Counted from the first letter of the stretch, positions 1 to 8,767 are shown. The stretch is 64,000 bases of DNA from Chloroflexi bacterium CFX6 (GCA_030263595.1 SZPG01000007.1:36205-100204); one strand, 5' to 3'. Program-made: numbers and translations. The notes: generated by a model not told the origin, from the sequence alone.

Positions 1-784
1 TTTCGAAGTTCCTGAAGGTCATTTCCTTGATGTGCGAGAAGGACAACATCGAGATGCCCGGGTTGCTCGTCTCGGTGGGGCGGCGGTAATCGGGCGCGGT
101 GATACGGACGTATTTCACGAACTCCGCGTCCTGCAATCTCGAACGGATGCGGCTTTCGATCTCGTCGAGGATCAAATTCGTGGTAATGACCGTTGGAAGT
201 TTATTGATGTAACGATAATTGATGATCTGGAATAGTTTTTCCTGCGCCCACGAGGTGGCGTTCTGCGTGCCGAAGTCGTCCATCACGAGCAGATCGGCGT
301 TGCGGATTTCCTCGAACCGCGCTTCGAAGGTCGTTTCAGGATCGTTGTACGCGAACCGTAGCGAATCCAACAGATCGGGAACGGTGATGAACAAAGTGGG
401 TACGCCGCGTTGCACGCACGCATTGGCAATTGCCGCGGCGAGGTGGGTCTTGCCGCAGCCATACGCGCCCTCGAGCAGCAGCCACCCCTTCAACCCGCTT
501 GCAAATTCCTCCGAGACATCGAGCGCATCGTGCAGGCTGGCGACCTCCTGCGGCGAGATGAACTCCGCTTTGGGGTTGCCCGAACGATTGAAGTTCTCGA
601 ACGTCAGATGACTCAACCGTTCCAGGTTGCTCATCTCATACAACCTCATGCGGGCATTCTCCGCGATCTCATTGGCGCGGCAAACGCAAGGCTCCAGCCG
701 CCCGAACTTCTCGTGACCCAGCGGCACGTCCACGCGCAAAAAGCCGACGCCTCCGCAATGCGGGCAATCGGGTTTCCCAAGCAT
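1..784 (-). CDS. dnaC: DnaC-like replicative helicase loader (3' end beyond window)
   Basis: AAA+ ATPase expected to load the replicative helicase at origins or stalled forks in the cytoplasm. The frame opens with ATG at 784 and runs off the left edge, so the C-terminus is missing. Visible are an N-terminal zinc cluster (CPHC near residue 7, then CVC), Walker A GAYGCGKTH, Walker B LLVMDDFG and the sensor-1-like VITTN. It starts 13 bp downstream of the DnaD-like gene and shares its direction with dnaB, which supports a loader role. DnaC and DnaI are hard to separate by eye, so the symbol is tentative. Confidence 0.85.
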   Translation of the reverse strand, partial: MLGKPDCPHCGGVGFLRVDVPLGHEKFGRLEPCVCRANEIAENARMRLYEMSNLERLSHLTFENFNRSGNPKAEFISPQEVASLHDALDVSEEFASGLKGWLLLEGAYGCGKTHLAAAIANACVQRGVPTLFITVPDLLDSLRFAYNDPETTFEARFEEIRNADLLVMDDFGTQNATSWAQEKLFQIINYRYINKLPTVITTNLILDEIESRIRSRLQDAEFVKYVRITAPDYRRPTETSNPGISMLSFSHIKEMTFRNFE

Positions 785-797
785 GGGCGCGGCAGGA

Positions 798-1451
798 CTA
801 CTCCCGCTTGAGGTATTCCTCGAATTCGCTTTTTGTGTATCGGTCAGAACCTTTTCGAGAGTCCTGTTGATCTTTTTTTCCATGCCTGCCTTCATCCTTC
901 CAACGTTTCAACACCGCTTCGCAATATTTCCAGTTGCGTTTGTTGTTCTTCGCCGCCAGTTCGATCGCCTCCGCGACCCATTCGTCCGAATATAACTCCT
1001 CCGCATCCTTCAACGCGTCGGCGATCAACGGCGTGAGCGGACCGATGTTCTCCTCGTACAACTTGAACACGTTCGGACGTTCCAGCGGCGCGGACGCGGC
1101 GCCCGGACTCCACTTTCCACTTTCCATCGCCTGGACTCCCGCCCGTCCGCGCGGCGAATTCAACAGGAAATAAACCTTCGCTTCTCTCTGGACCTTGAGC
1201 AGGCTCCCGCGTTTGACGGCTTTCTCCAGCCCGCGCGTGATCTCCTCCGCGCTCGACCCCAGCTCCTTCACGTCGAAATCCATTCTGGTCAACGCCCGAA
1301 ACGGGCCCTCCGTATGCGCGACGCGCCACAAAAAATACAGCGTCACCTTCAACTCCGCCGCGTCGTCAATCTCCTTCAATAACTGTTGAAAGAACCTGTC
1401 GGGCAGTTGCGTGAAGGTTTCAGAGTCGGTAAAACCGCGGAAAGATGTCAT
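798..1451 (-). CDS. DnaD-domain replication protein
   Basis: A 217-residue protein. The N-terminal half resembles the winged-helix part of DnaD-type proteins, and the C-terminal part carries the helical LYEENIGPLTPLIADALKD segment followed by KNNKRNWKYCEAVLKRW, the signature of the DnaD/DnaB_2 domain that binds DNA and recruits the helicase loader. It lies between dnaB and the loader gene in one orientation, the arrangement expected for a primosome set. The last 30 residues are charged and probably disordered. DnaD-family membership is firm; its exact role here is inferred. Confidence 0.8.
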   Translation of the reverse strand: MTSFRGFTDSETFTQLPDRFFQQLLKEIDDAAELKVTLYFLWRVAHTEGPFRALTRMDFDVKELGSSAEEITRGLEKAVKRGSLLKVQREAKVYFLLNSPRGRAGVQAMESGKWSPGAASAPLERPNVFKLYEENIGPLTPLIADALKDAEELYSDEWVAEAIELAAKNNKRNWKYCEAVLKRWKDEGRHGKKDQQDSRKGSDRYTKSEFEEYLKRE

Positions 1452-1527
1452 GGTTTATAAATTTTACGGAACACGTTCCACGCAACACGTAATCTGAAAC
1501 GTGCATCGTGTTCCGTGATTCGATCAC

Positions 1528-2904
1528 TCATTCATTCGGCTTGAACACCCTCGTCGCCGCGTTCTCGAACTTCGCCAGCGCGCTGCGGAACACCAGTTCC
1601 ACGCTTCCGACGGGACCATTACGATGCTTCGCCACAATGATCTCCGCCACGTTTTGCTTGACCGTATCCTTCTCGTATTGGTCGGGACGATAGATGAACA
1701 TCACGATGTCGGCGTCCTGTTCCAAGGATCCCGATTCCCTCAGATCCGAAAGCACCGGTCGTTTATCCGAGCGTTGTTCGACGGCGCGCGAGAGCTGCGC
1801 CGCGGCAAGCACCGGCACGTTCAACTCGCGCGCCAGCACTTTGAGGTTGCGTGAAATGTACGAGACCTCCTGCACGCGGTTGTCGGTGCGCGTGTCGCCT
1901 CCCATCAACTGGAGGTAATCCACGATGATGAGGTCGAGACCGAATTCCATGTGCAGGCGGCGGCATTTCGTCCGCAGTTGAAGCGGGGTGATGGCGGGCG
2001 TATCGTCGAGGTGGATGTGCGTATCCCCGAACACTTCGATGGCGTGGGTGAAGAGGGGCCATTCGTTTTCCTGCAATTTGCCGGTTCGCAGGCGCTGCGA
2101 GTCGATCCCCGTCTCCTGCGCGATCAATCTCTGCACCACCTGCTCGTTCGACATTTCCAGCGAAAAGATGGCGACGCGCTTCTTGTGGGTCAAGCCTGCG
2201 TTTTTTGCCACCGAAAGAAGGAAGCCGGTTTTTCCCTGACCGGGACGCCCGGCGATGATGAGCAGGTCGGAGGGCTGCAAACCCGTGAGCATTTTATCGA
2301 GGTCAATGAATCCGGTTGGCACGCCGACGATGTCATCGGGACGCTTGGCGAGGTCGTCAATGCGGTCGTAGTAATCGCTCAGGACGGAGGAGATCGGCTG
2401 AAGGTCGTGTTTGAGCCGCCGCTCGCTGACGTTGAAGACCGCCTTCTCCGCCTCGTCCATCACGTCGGCAACCGCGGTCTTTTCGTTGTAGGCGATCGAA
2501 GCGATCTGGTTCGCGGCGGCGATCATCTTGCGGCGGATCGAATATCCCTCCACGATGCGCGCGTAGGATTCCGCGTTCAACGACGACGGCACCTGGTTGA
2601 CCAGCGACGTGAGATACGCCGACCCGCCGATCTCGCCCAATTGACCGCGCCGCTCCAATTCGTCGGCGACCGTCAACAGGTCAATGGGGATGCGCCCCTC
2701 GTGCAGGCGATTGAACGCCTCCCAGATCCACTTGTGGCGGTGGATGTAAAAATCGTCGGCGGTCAAAAACTGCGCGATGTCGTAATACACCTCGGGGTTA
2801 ATGAAGACCGCCCCTACGACGGCTTCTTCGGCTTCCCGGCTGTGCGGCGCTGCCGTTGATATGGCGGGGGCGGTGGTATCTTCTTGTGGCAGGTAGTCGG
2901 TCAT
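1528..2904 (-). CDS. dnaB: Replicative DNA helicase DnaB
   Basis: 458 residues, normal length for the hexameric 5'-3' helicase that drives the replication fork. The N-terminal helical domain (about 25-125) contains PHSREAEEAVVGA. The RecA-like domain follows GVPTGFIDLDKML, with Walker A GRPGQGKT at 219-226, Walker B LIIVDYLQLM and the DLRESGSLEQDADIV region. No intein interrupts it. Its start overlaps the stop of the BFN gene by 4 bp, implying translational coupling. The 76 bp between dnaB and the DnaD gene hold no evident gene. Confidence 0.97.
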   Translation of the reverse strand: MTDYLPQEDTTAPAISTAAPHSREAEEAVVGAVFINPEVYYDIAQFLTADDFYIHRHKWIWEAFNRLHEGRIPIDLLTVADELERRGQLGEIGGSAYLTSLVNQVPSSLNAESYARIVEGYSIRRKMIAAANQIASIAYNEKTAVADVMDEAEKAVFNVSERRLKHDLQPISSVLSDYYDRIDDLAKRPDDIVGVPTGFIDLDKMLTGLQPSDLLIIAGRPGQGKTGFLLSVAKNAGLTHKKRVAIFSLEMSNEQVVQRLIAQETGIDSQRLRTGKLQENEWPLFTHAIEVFGDTHIHLDDTPAITPLQLRTKCRRLHMEFGLDLIIVDYLQLMGGDTRTDNRVQEVSYISRNLKVLARELNVPVLAAAQLSRAVEQRSDKRPVLSDLRESGSLEQDADIVMFIYRPDQYEKDTVKQNVAEIIVAKHRNGPVGSVELVFRSALAKFENAATRVFKPNE

Positions 2905-3491
2905 TTTTTCTTCGGCTTTTTGGGCTGGTCGGGCGCGTCGTCCGGTTTATCCTTGTCGTCGAGCGTATCGAGATCGAGTTTTCCAAGGAAGTCCTCGAAA
3001 ACGGACAACCTTGCGCTTCCCTCGTCGGACAGGGGGGCTGGTTCGCTTCGAGGGGCTTTTTCCCCGCCTTCGGGTATCGCCTGCTCCGGCTGGATGCCCG
3101 CCTCGTTCATCACGCTGGGATGCACGAGGATCGGCACGTGCGCCCGCACCGACAGGGCGATGGCATCCGAGGGACGCGAATCGATGTGTATCTCCTTCCC
3201 GTTCACTTCGGCGACGATGCTCCCGTAAAAGATGTCATTCTGCAATTTGACGATCTCGATCCGTGAGATGCGCGCATTGAACGCGCCAAAGACGTTCTTG
3301 AGCAGGTCGTGTGTGAGCGGACGACTCATCTCCACCTCCTGCAACGCGACCGTGATCGCCTCCGCCTCATACGGACCCACCCAGATGGGCAGGAAGCGTT
3401 CGGAATTCTTTTGTTTCAACACAACGAGACGCTGTGGGGTCATCAAATGCACGCGTACGCTGTCTATTTGAACTTCGATCATCTCAGGCAT
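2901..3491 (-). CDS. Bifunctional nuclease (BFN/DUF151) domain protein
   Basis: 196 residues. The start is set at ATG 3491 (MPEMIEVQ), with GGAG a few bases upstream; an in-frame extension upstream would run into the tRNA promoter. Residues 1-130 match the BFN/DUF151 fold: MIEVQIDSVRV, FLPIWVGPYEAEAI, then SRPSDAIALSVRAHVPI, the conserved signature of the family. The C-terminal 60 residues are acidic, lysine-rich and low complexity. The family is widespread in bacteria and some members have nuclease activity, but the cellular role is unsettled. It heads the dnaB operon. Confidence 0.88.
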   Translation of the reverse strand: MPEMIEVQIDSVRVHLMTPQRLVVLKQKNSERFLPIWVGPYEAEAITVALQEVEMSRPLTHDLLKNVFGAFNARISRIEIVKLQNDIFYGSIVAEVNGKEIHIDSRPSDAIALSVRAHVPILVHPSVMNEAGIQPEQAIPEGGEKAPRSEPAPLSDEGSARLSVFEDFLGKLDLDTLDDKDKPDDAPDQPKKPKKK

Positions 3492-3549
3492 GGGAACTCC
3501 AAATCGGAATGAACGTATTTTAGCATATTCAAGTGAGGATGTCATTGAG

Positions 3550-3578
3550 TTGCAGGATTATTCAAATGAGACTATAAT
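3550..3578 (+). promoter_or_regulatory. sigma70-type promoter of tRNA-Pro
   Basis: TTGCAG at 3550-3555 and a perfect TATAAT at 3573-3578 are separated by 17 bp, with the tRNA beginning 15 bp beyond the -10 box. This is a near-consensus housekeeping promoter. It lies left of the attachment core, so the tRNA keeps its own promoter after integration. Confidence 0.8.
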
Positions 3579-3592
3579 GTCGTCCTGCCGAT

Positions 3593-3669
<77 letters not shown>

Positions 3670-3670
3670 C

Positions 3671-3712
3671 TTTTCCCAACATTCATACTCCACCGTGCGA
3701 ATGTTGGGAAAA
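3671..3712. other. 14-bp inverted repeat beside attL
   Basis: TTTTCCCAACATTC (3671-3684) and its exact complement (3699-3712) flank a 14-nt loop, starting one base after the attachment core. No T-tract follows the right arm, so it is not a canonical terminator. It could be an integrase arm-binding site or an mRNA hairpin that replaces the tRNA's own terminator, which is now at attR. Confidence 0.5.
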
Positions 3713-3753
3713 AGTACGACAACCAAATATCATCGAGCTTTAGGAGAAGTGAG

Positions 3754-3828
3754 ATGCGCGAACAGCGACCGAGTGATCGGATCGCTATGGCGTCTCTCGC
3801 TTTTTGGTTCCTGGAGTTCTTGATATGA
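3754..3828 (+). CDS. Possible 24-residue leader peptide
   Basis: ATG at 3754 follows AGGAG at 3742-3746 with good spacing. The 24 codons end with a hydrophobic FWFLEFLI tail, and the TGA overlaps the ATG of the next gene at 3825. The overlap and ribosome site suggest translational coupling to the excision/integration genes. Being so short, it may not encode a functional peptide. Confidence 0.4.
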   Translation: MREQRPSDRIAMASLAFWFLEFLI

Positions 3829-4274
3829 CACGACAACCGCTTCTCAAACATCAACACATCGTAAAACTGACCCGCCTGCTCGACATGCTTTACAAGCCGA
3901 GCGAGATCGCTGAAGAGATTGGCGTTGCCACCGACACCATTTATCGCTCCTACCTCCCCGCAGGCCTGCCGCACACTCGTGACAGCCAGGGCAGCATCTG
4001 GATCCACGGACCTGCCTTCATCGCCTGGGCGCGTCAAACCATAGCGAAGAAAAAAACGGACCGCATCGGACTCCCCGACGATCACGCCTGGTGCATGAAA
4101 TGCAATAGGGCAGTGGAGCTGATCGAACCCAAAACTAAACAAGTGAATCGATATCTGGAATTGCTCCAGGCTGTCTGTCCCCACTGTGGCAAAAAAATCA
4201 ACCGCGCCCGCGCCCGCCAACTCCCCTCGCCTTCAGGAGAGGGGCAGGGGGTGAGGTCAGGGAGGGGGGCATGA
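3825..4274 (+). CDS. HTH plus zinc-ribbon protein, candidate recombination directionality factor
   Basis: 149 residues. Residues 15-65 look like a MerR/excisionase-type helix-turn-helix (LYKPSEIAEEIGVATDTIYR). Residues 90-125 hold a zinc ribbon, CMKC ... CPHC. It overlaps the integrase start by 4 bp (ATGA) and is the first full gene inside attL, the usual place for an excisionase. The last 16 residues (PSPSGEGQGVRSGRGA) are encoded by a dispersed palindromic repeat, so the original C-terminus was probably replaced. The directionality role is inferred from position and the HTH. Confidence 0.6.
   Translation: MTRQPLLKHQHIVKLTRLLDMLYKPSEIAEEIGVATDTIYRSYLPAGLPHTRDSQGSIWIHGPAFIAWARQTIAKKKTDRIGLPDDHAWCMKCNRAVELIEPKTKQVNRYLELLQAVCPHCGKKINRARARQLPSPSGEGQGVRSGRGA
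4227..4270. repeat. Dispersed CCTCTCC/GGGGAGG palindromic repeat, copy 1 (coding)
   Basis: A C-rich arm, a short loop and a GGAGAGGGGCAGGGGGTGAGG-like G-rich arm make an imperfect hairpin of a family seen at about ten places in the window. Here it supplies the last codons of the gene at 3825 without disrupting the ATGA coupling to the integrase. Confidence 0.7.
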
Positions 4275-5299
4275 TCCACCGACAAAACTGGCTCGACGTC
4301 CGCGCCTACCTCCACCACATCGAGCGCGTTCGCCAGAACGACCCCCAGACCGTCAAACGCGCCCGCGGCCACCTCCGCCACCTCCTTGAATGGGCGGACG
4401 AAACGCCGTTCGCCAAATCTCGCAACATCGACCCAACTTTCCCCGCCTACCTCCTCGCTGTCCGCAAATCCCCCTCCCTATTTTCGACAGAAAATGGGGA
4501 GGGGCTAGGGGTGGGGCAGGGGGTTGGTCTCTCCCCCGCCTCCATCACAAAATGCCTGGCAAATGCCCGTCAATTCTTCGACTTCGCCCGCTCCGAATGG
4601 ACTCTCCGCTATAAACCCATCTCCGCCTCCTGGATCGAACTCCTCCAGCCTCCCCGATCCGTTCGCCAGGACTCCCGACTCCCCGTGCGGCAGTTCTGGC
4701 AATTGGATGATGTTATGAAGGTGTCCGCCGTTGCCACAGAAACGCTCCGCGAAGAGCGCGGTAAAGTGGCGGTCTGCATATTGTTCCTGAGCGGTATGCG
4801 CGCCGATGCCCTCGCATCCCTGCCCATCTCCTGCGTGGACTTGGCGGATCGCACGATCTATCAACTCCCCGAGCGCGGCGTGCGCACCAAAAACCGCAAA
4901 GCCGCCAAAACCTACCTCCTCCAAATCCCCGATCTTCTCACTGTCGTCAACCGCTGGAATGACCTGCTCTCCGCCTCCCGCCTCCCGCCTTCTGCCCTCT
5001 GGTACTCCACCCTCTCCCGCGACGGCATGACTCTTACCCCCACCGCTCATGCCTTCGAAGGTCGGCACAACATTATTGCTGAAGATGTCCGTTTAATCTG
5101 CGAAAAGACAGGCATCCCCTACCTCTCCCCCCACAAACTTCGCCACGGACACACCGTCTACGCCCTAAAGCGGGCATCCAACGTCGCCCAGCTCAAAGCC
5201 ATCTCCCAGAACATCATGCACGCCTCCCTCGTCACCACCGACCAGATCTACGGCAAACTCATCAATGACGACGTGCAGGAGATCATTTCATCTCTATAA
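4271..5299 (+). CDS. int: Tyrosine integrase of the prophage
   Basis: 342 residues. An N-terminal SAM-like core-binding domain (about 1-125) precedes a catalytic domain with R177 (GMRADAL), H288-x-x-R291 (HKLRH), H317 and nucleophile Y327 (TTDQIYGKL). This is the expected R..HxxR..H..Y set. It sits next to attL and is the natural candidate for recombination at tRNA-Pro. Residues about 67-89 are encoded by an in-frame palindromic repeat that lengthens the linker between two helices of the core-binding domain. It is convergent with the fibre-like gene and separated from it by 2 bp. Confidence 0.93.
   Translation: MIHRQNWLDVRAYLHHIERVRQNDPQTVKRARGHLRHLLEWADETPFAKSRNIDPTFPAYLLAVRKSPSLFSTENGEGLGVGQGVGLSPASITKCLANARQFFDFARSEWTLRYKPISASWIELLQPPRSVRQDSRLPVRQFWQLDDVMKVSAVATETLREERGKVAVCILFLSGMRADALASLPISCVDLADRTIYQLPERGVRTKNRKAAKTYLLQIPDLLTVVNRWNDLLSASRLPPSALWYSTLSRDGMTLTPTAHAFEGRHNIIAEDVRLICEKTGIPYLSPHKLRHGHTVYALKRASNVAQLKAISQNIMHASLVTTDQIYGKLINDDVQEIISSL
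4470..4525. repeat. Palindromic repeat inserted in frame in the integrase, copy 2
   Basis: A C-rich arm, the loop TTTTCGACAGAAAATG and a GGGGAGGGGCTAGGGGTGGGG arm, the same family as copy 1. It adds about 20 Gly/Ser-rich residues to the integrase without shifting frame or introducing a stop. Confidence 0.75.
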
Positions 5300-5301
5300 C
5301 G

Positions 5302-5907
5302 CTAATCGTCTATTTTATTGTATTGCATCAATGTACGTCCGTTTCCGTCAGATGCAATCTGGGACACGGTCCAGGACGGTGTCCCACCACCATTCCGCGC
5401 TGCATATAATTTTATTGTACTGCTCGCCGCAACTGTGACGATCATCGAGACTTCTATGGTTGCTTCTATATAGTTGGTCGTTTTCACGCGTATCAACATG
5501 CGCTCCGAATTTACTACATCGGCGGCAAGAGTCGAATTATAGAATTTCCCCTGCAAAAACCATTCGGTGCCAGTATTGCCCTGTAATTGCACACGCACGC
5601 CGCATCTCACTAGCCAATCCCCAGCCCCTGGCAGGATTATGCTCAACCCTGTATCCTGATAGATCCCCGCCGCCCCTGATATGCTAAACGCCGATCCCAA
5701 TACCGCGCTTCCATTCGAAAAGGCTTTCCCTTCCAGCCTGTCCAGCCTCGCCTTTACCGACGCGTCGCTCCCCTTCGGGTCCGTCCCCAGCTCCGTCTCG
5801 ATCGCCGTAATTTCATCCCCCCTCTCGTTCTGGTGCGCCGCCAGCACACTATCCGCTAGATCCACCAGCGTCGGAAACGTTTTTATCGAACTTGGAAAGG
5901 ATGCCAT
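5302..5907 (-). CDS. Phage tail-fibre or tail-appendage protein
   Basis: 201 residues, the last gene of the virion operon. The N-terminal 70 residues (helical, with ADSVLAAHQNERGDEITAIETELG) resemble the trimeric coiled attachment part of small phage fibre proteins. The rest is beta-rich, Ser/Thr/Gly-rich and resembles a C1q/TNF-like jelly roll (SIKLYAARNGGG). No enzymatic motif is visible. Together with the next two genes it probably forms the receptor-binding tip. The function is inferred from position and composition. Confidence 0.6.
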   Translation of the reverse strand: MASFPSSIKTFPTLVDLADSVLAAHQNERGDEITAIETELGTDPKGSDASVKARLDRLEGKAFSNGSAVLGSAFSISGAAGIYQDTGLSIILPGAGDWLVRCGVRVQLQGNTGTEWFLQGKFYNSTLAADVVNSERMLIRVKTTNYIEATIEVSMIVTVAASSTIKLYAARNGGGTPSWTVSQIASDGNGRTLMQYNKIDD

Positions 5908-5918
5908 TTGCGTTTCTC

Positions 5919-6020
5919 CTAATAGGGAAATGGACTATGCAGGACAATGTAAATAATCAACACACAACCGCCGCCAAAGACGAGTAATGCAAATAGAAAT
6001 AGAAAAATACTCTGTTTCAT
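5919..6020 (-). CDS. 33-residue single-span membrane peptide
   Basis: ATG at 6020 overlaps the stop of the upstream gene by 4 bp (ATGA). The product is MKQ followed by about 25 hydrophobic residues (IFLFLFALLVFGGGCVLIIYIVL). Position and coupling argue for a real small gene. It may be a holin-like or lipoprotein-like peptide, as GGGC could act as a weak lipobox. No function can be assigned. Confidence 0.5.
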   Translation of the reverse strand: MKQSIFLFLFALLVFGGGCVLIIYIVLHSPFPY

Positions 6021-6625
6021 TCTGGCACCGCCACGGCGATCCACTCGATCCGCCCGACACCGTAACTTATGCCAGCCCCATATGCCTCCCTCTCCCGCAA
6101 CAGGATGGTCTTGACGCCTGCCGTCACGCCAGTTTTTACCGCGAACACCGGCACATCGAACGATATCCCTCCCGAATACCTCTGCGATGCCCCGTTCCCA
6201 TCGGTTCCATCCACGCGGATTTTGAAATCGAACCAGCAATTGCCCTCCCCTTCGTATGCCCACACCCGTCCCAACACGATCAATGTGCTCGTAACCAACA
6301 CCGTGATTGTATTGCTCGAATTGGGCATGTCCCGTTCGACCGTGGAATTATATGTATGTCCTGCGGCATTATGATGATGTTTCACCACAAATGCAGCCTG
6401 CCCATACTCTGGCGCCGTGCCAGCTGCATTGACACGTAGCAATTTGCGCGCCGCCCCTGTTACTCCCAATCTGCCCAATTGATTCGCTGCCGTGGCATAG
6501 GCGATATCCCCAGCCGTTGTATAGGGCCATAATGCCTCGACGTTATCTCGCAGGAACGTATTCTGCTGGCTCGCGGACCACGCATCTCCGTTCGCCACGG
6601 TTGGTACCGTTTGTTTAGTCGCCAT
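6017..6625 (-). CDS. Tail-fibre-like phage protein
   Basis: 202 residues, start at ATG 6625 (MATKQTVPTVANGD). The N-terminal region WSASQQNTFLRDNVEALWPYTTAGDIAYATAANQLGRLG is typical of short phage fibre/minor structural proteins. The C-terminal 130 residues are beta-rich with Gly and Thr. It overlaps the upstream zinc-ribbon gene by 11 bp and is paralogous in layout to the 5302 gene. Role inferred. Confidence 0.6.
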   Translation of the reverse strand: MATKQTVPTVANGDAWSASQQNTFLRDNVEALWPYTTAGDIAYATAANQLGRLGVTGAARKLLRVNAAGTAPEYGQAAFVVKHHHNAAGHTYNSTVERDMPNSSNTITVLVTSTLIVLGRVWAYEGEGNCWFDFKIRVDGTDGNGASQRYSGGISFDVPVFAVKTGVTAGVKTILLREREAYGAGISYGVGRIEWIAVAVPE

Positions 6626-7124
6626 CCCACACCTCGGACTGATCACTGATCACTGATGACTGATGACTTTTTACTGCCCCTCTGAGCCTCTGCACCCTCA
6701 ATAATTCCACCGTCTCCCCAGGGTTCCAGCTCCTCGACACCCCAGGCGTCAAGCTCTTCGCATTGATCGCCCTGTCAATCGGCTTCAACTTTGGGTTCAC
6801 GTACACCTCGCGCTCCAACAGCTCGCGCTCGATATCCAACCTATTCTCCGGGAACACCACCGCCCGCAACTTCCCCCCGCTGGGAGCATTCCCGCACGTC
6901 GCACAGAAATACACGGGGTCGCTCGGCTCCACGTAGTTCGCACTCCCGCACTCGCAGTCCGCGAGCCACCTGCCGAAATCCACCCGTGCGAACACCCGCT
7001 CCCCCCCCATCTCCGCGCCAGGCACAAAACCGCGCCGCCCCGCCAGCCCCGCCATCATCTCCCTGAAGGTCTTGAACCCCAACTCCCTCGCCTTATCCGC
7101 ACCGCTGTAAATCTTCTCCGTCAT
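6615..7124 (-). CDS. Phage protein with a zinc ribbon, near the tail tip genes
   Basis: 169 residues. Two ATGs stand at 7127 and 7124; the second is preferred because AGGAG lies 6 nt before it. A CECG ... CATCG pair at about 60-82 predicts a zinc ribbon. The C-terminal tail KSHQSSVISDQSEVWDGD comes from a TGATCACTGATGACTGATGACT-like repeat that also occurs near 51590, so the end of the protein was probably remodelled by repeat insertion. Function unknown. Confidence 0.65.
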   Translation of the reverse strand: MTEKIYSGADKARELGFKTFREMMAGLAGRRGFVPGAEMGGERVFARVDFGRWLADCECGSANYVEPSDPVYFCATCGNAPSGGKLRAVVFPENRLDIERELLEREVYVNPKLKPIDRAINAKSLTPGVSRSWNPGETVELLRVQRLRGAVKSHQSSVISDQSEVWDGD

Positions 7125-7156
7125 CATCTGCTCCTTCCAAACTAACAACCATCAAA

Positions 7157-8707
7157 CTAAAAAACCGTCGTCACCCCGAACACCGCAGGGAACACCCACG
7201 TCCCACTCACATTCCCCAGCAGGTTCGGTTCCAAATAGACCTCCGTCTCGAACGTGTAGCACGACTCATCCACCGACGAATGCCTGTAATACCCGATCCG
7301 ATATTCTCCCGTGATGCCCTTCGATGCAAAATCGGTTGACACCAATCCGAATAATCGCATGCCGAACTGCAGGTCGAATTGGTCGTACATTTTGAACCGC
7401 GGGAACGCCCGCTGGACGGCAAGCCTGCTCCGTAAAATATCCGCCTCGTCCCGCGCTGTGTTGATATCCTGCAGCCAGTCGCTCTTTACTAGGAACTCCC
7501 GTTCCCCGAATGCCTCTTTGCTGTCGGCATCCTCCCGCTCCACGTAAGTGTACTTGTCTGCCGCGATCGCATTCCCGCGCAGGCGGATCGAAAAACTACC
7601 CGAAGGCGGAACCATATAAGTGCCGGTCGCTCCATTGTTTCGTATCGTCAACTTGGCTGTCGTCGCAAATTTCGAAAGACCGATTGTGATATTGCTACTC
7701 AAGTCCGTTCCCGCGCCGTCCTCCTGTGAGTTCGCATCCCAATCTATGTTCTCCACAGGGTCCGTGATGCTCGTCGCCACCGCCTCCTCTCCGTTCAAGG
7801 AAAATTGCGCCCATACCTCCCGTTCCTCCCCCGCGGGAATGAATACCCGATCCTGCGTCTCCCACAGCGTCACTCCCGTCTGTAGGTTTCGTCTGCGCGC
7901 ATATACGCGGATCACGTTGAATACCGTCTCCCAGGGCATCGGCGTGCGCACGCCGTAACTCTCCAGGGTATCGGCGTCCGTGAATGTCATCAGGGGTGTT
8001 TCTGCGGAAACGCGGCTCTTATACACTGCCGCGCCGTTCTCCCCGACGCAGAACATCCCCAGTGCCGCGTCGGCGATGGACTGCATTTCTGCGAACGCGC
8101 TCCGCCCACTCGCCCACCAGTATGCCATTGCCTCGCTCACCGTCGTATCAATCTCCCTGCTGTCCGTCCACCCGAACGCATCCAGGCAGGCTTGCACTGC
8201 CGCATCGTAGCGAATATTGCTCTGCACCGTCGTGCGGATCGTCCGTTTCAACTCGTCCACCGCATTGATCAGTTCCATCTTCACCGATGGCACCTCGCTG
8301 TAGGTCGGGCGGATGTCCGTCAACCTCCCCGTCATCACATCCTCTACCGTCCCTCCCGGTTCCTTCTGCACCCTCAGTCTGAATTTCCGCCCTGGCTGAA
8401 TCATCCCCGCCAGCGGACCGCTCAAATTAAACGGGTCATAACGCCCGTCGAAATCTCTCAACAATAGCGTCCCCCTGCTCGGCGCCACAGGCTCGAACCC
8501 CTGCCCGCCGCCCTGCATGAAATTCTGCCTGCCCGCCTCTGTAGCAATGGAATACAGGTTCAACCCCTCGTTCTCGCCGTTGAAGATGCCGTCGTTGTCC
8601 CAGTCCACCTCGAACATCCACGTCACAGGGCGGTCCACGCTGGCGGCGCCATACGTCAATCCCGCCGCCCCATACAGCGAACCATCCCCATATCTACACG
8701 TGGACAT
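7157..8707 (-). CDS. Large minor tail / tail-tip hub protein
   Basis: 516 residues, start ATG 8707 (MSTCRYGDG) behind GGAGAG. The segment WMFEVDWDNDGIF, a calcium-binding-like DNDG turn, and the later GRKFRLRV and LRDFDGRYDPFN resemble the distal-tail/hub proteins that close the tail tube of siphoviruses. It follows the tape measure gene, where the hub is expected. No peptidase or lysozyme motif is seen. The adhesin-tip role is inferred from synteny. Confidence 0.65.
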   Translation of the reverse strand: MSTCRYGDGSLYGAAGLTYGAASVDRPVTWMFEVDWDNDGIFNGENEGLNLYSIATEAGRQNFMQGGGQGFEPVAPSRGTLLLRDFDGRYDPFNLSGPLAGMIQPGRKFRLRVQKEPGGTVEDVMTGRLTDIRPTYSEVPSVKMELINAVDELKRTIRTTVQSNIRYDAAVQACLDAFGWTDSREIDTTVSEAMAYWWASGRSAFAEMQSIADAALGMFCVGENGAAVYKSRVSAETPLMTFTDADTLESYGVRTPMPWETVFNVIRVYARRRNLQTGVTLWETQDRVFIPAGEEREVWAQFSLNGEEAVATSITDPVENIDWDANSQEDGAGTDLSSNITIGLSKFATTAKLTIRNNGATGTYMVPPSGSFSIRLRGNAIAADKYTYVEREDADSKEAFGEREFLVKSDWLQDINTARDEADILRSRLAVQRAFPRFKMYDQFDLQFGMRLFGLVSTDFASKGITGEYRIGYYRHSSVDESCYTFETEVYLEPNLLGNVSGTWVFPAVFGVTTVF

Positions 8708-8722
8708 TCGTCTCTCCGACAA

Positions 8723-8767
8723 GACTAGCGACTATTAGACTAATGACTATCCGACTAGCGACTCTTT
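8723..8767. repeat. Short GACTA-rich repeats between tape measure and hub
   Basis: Four to five degenerate copies of a GACTAGCGACT/GACTAATGACT motif fill the small intergenic gap. They may be binding sites or simple slippage products. Confidence 0.45.

Noticed and set aside
1951..2859. 302-codon plus-strand frame opposite dnaB
   Set aside because: Antisense shadow of dnaB with no domain.
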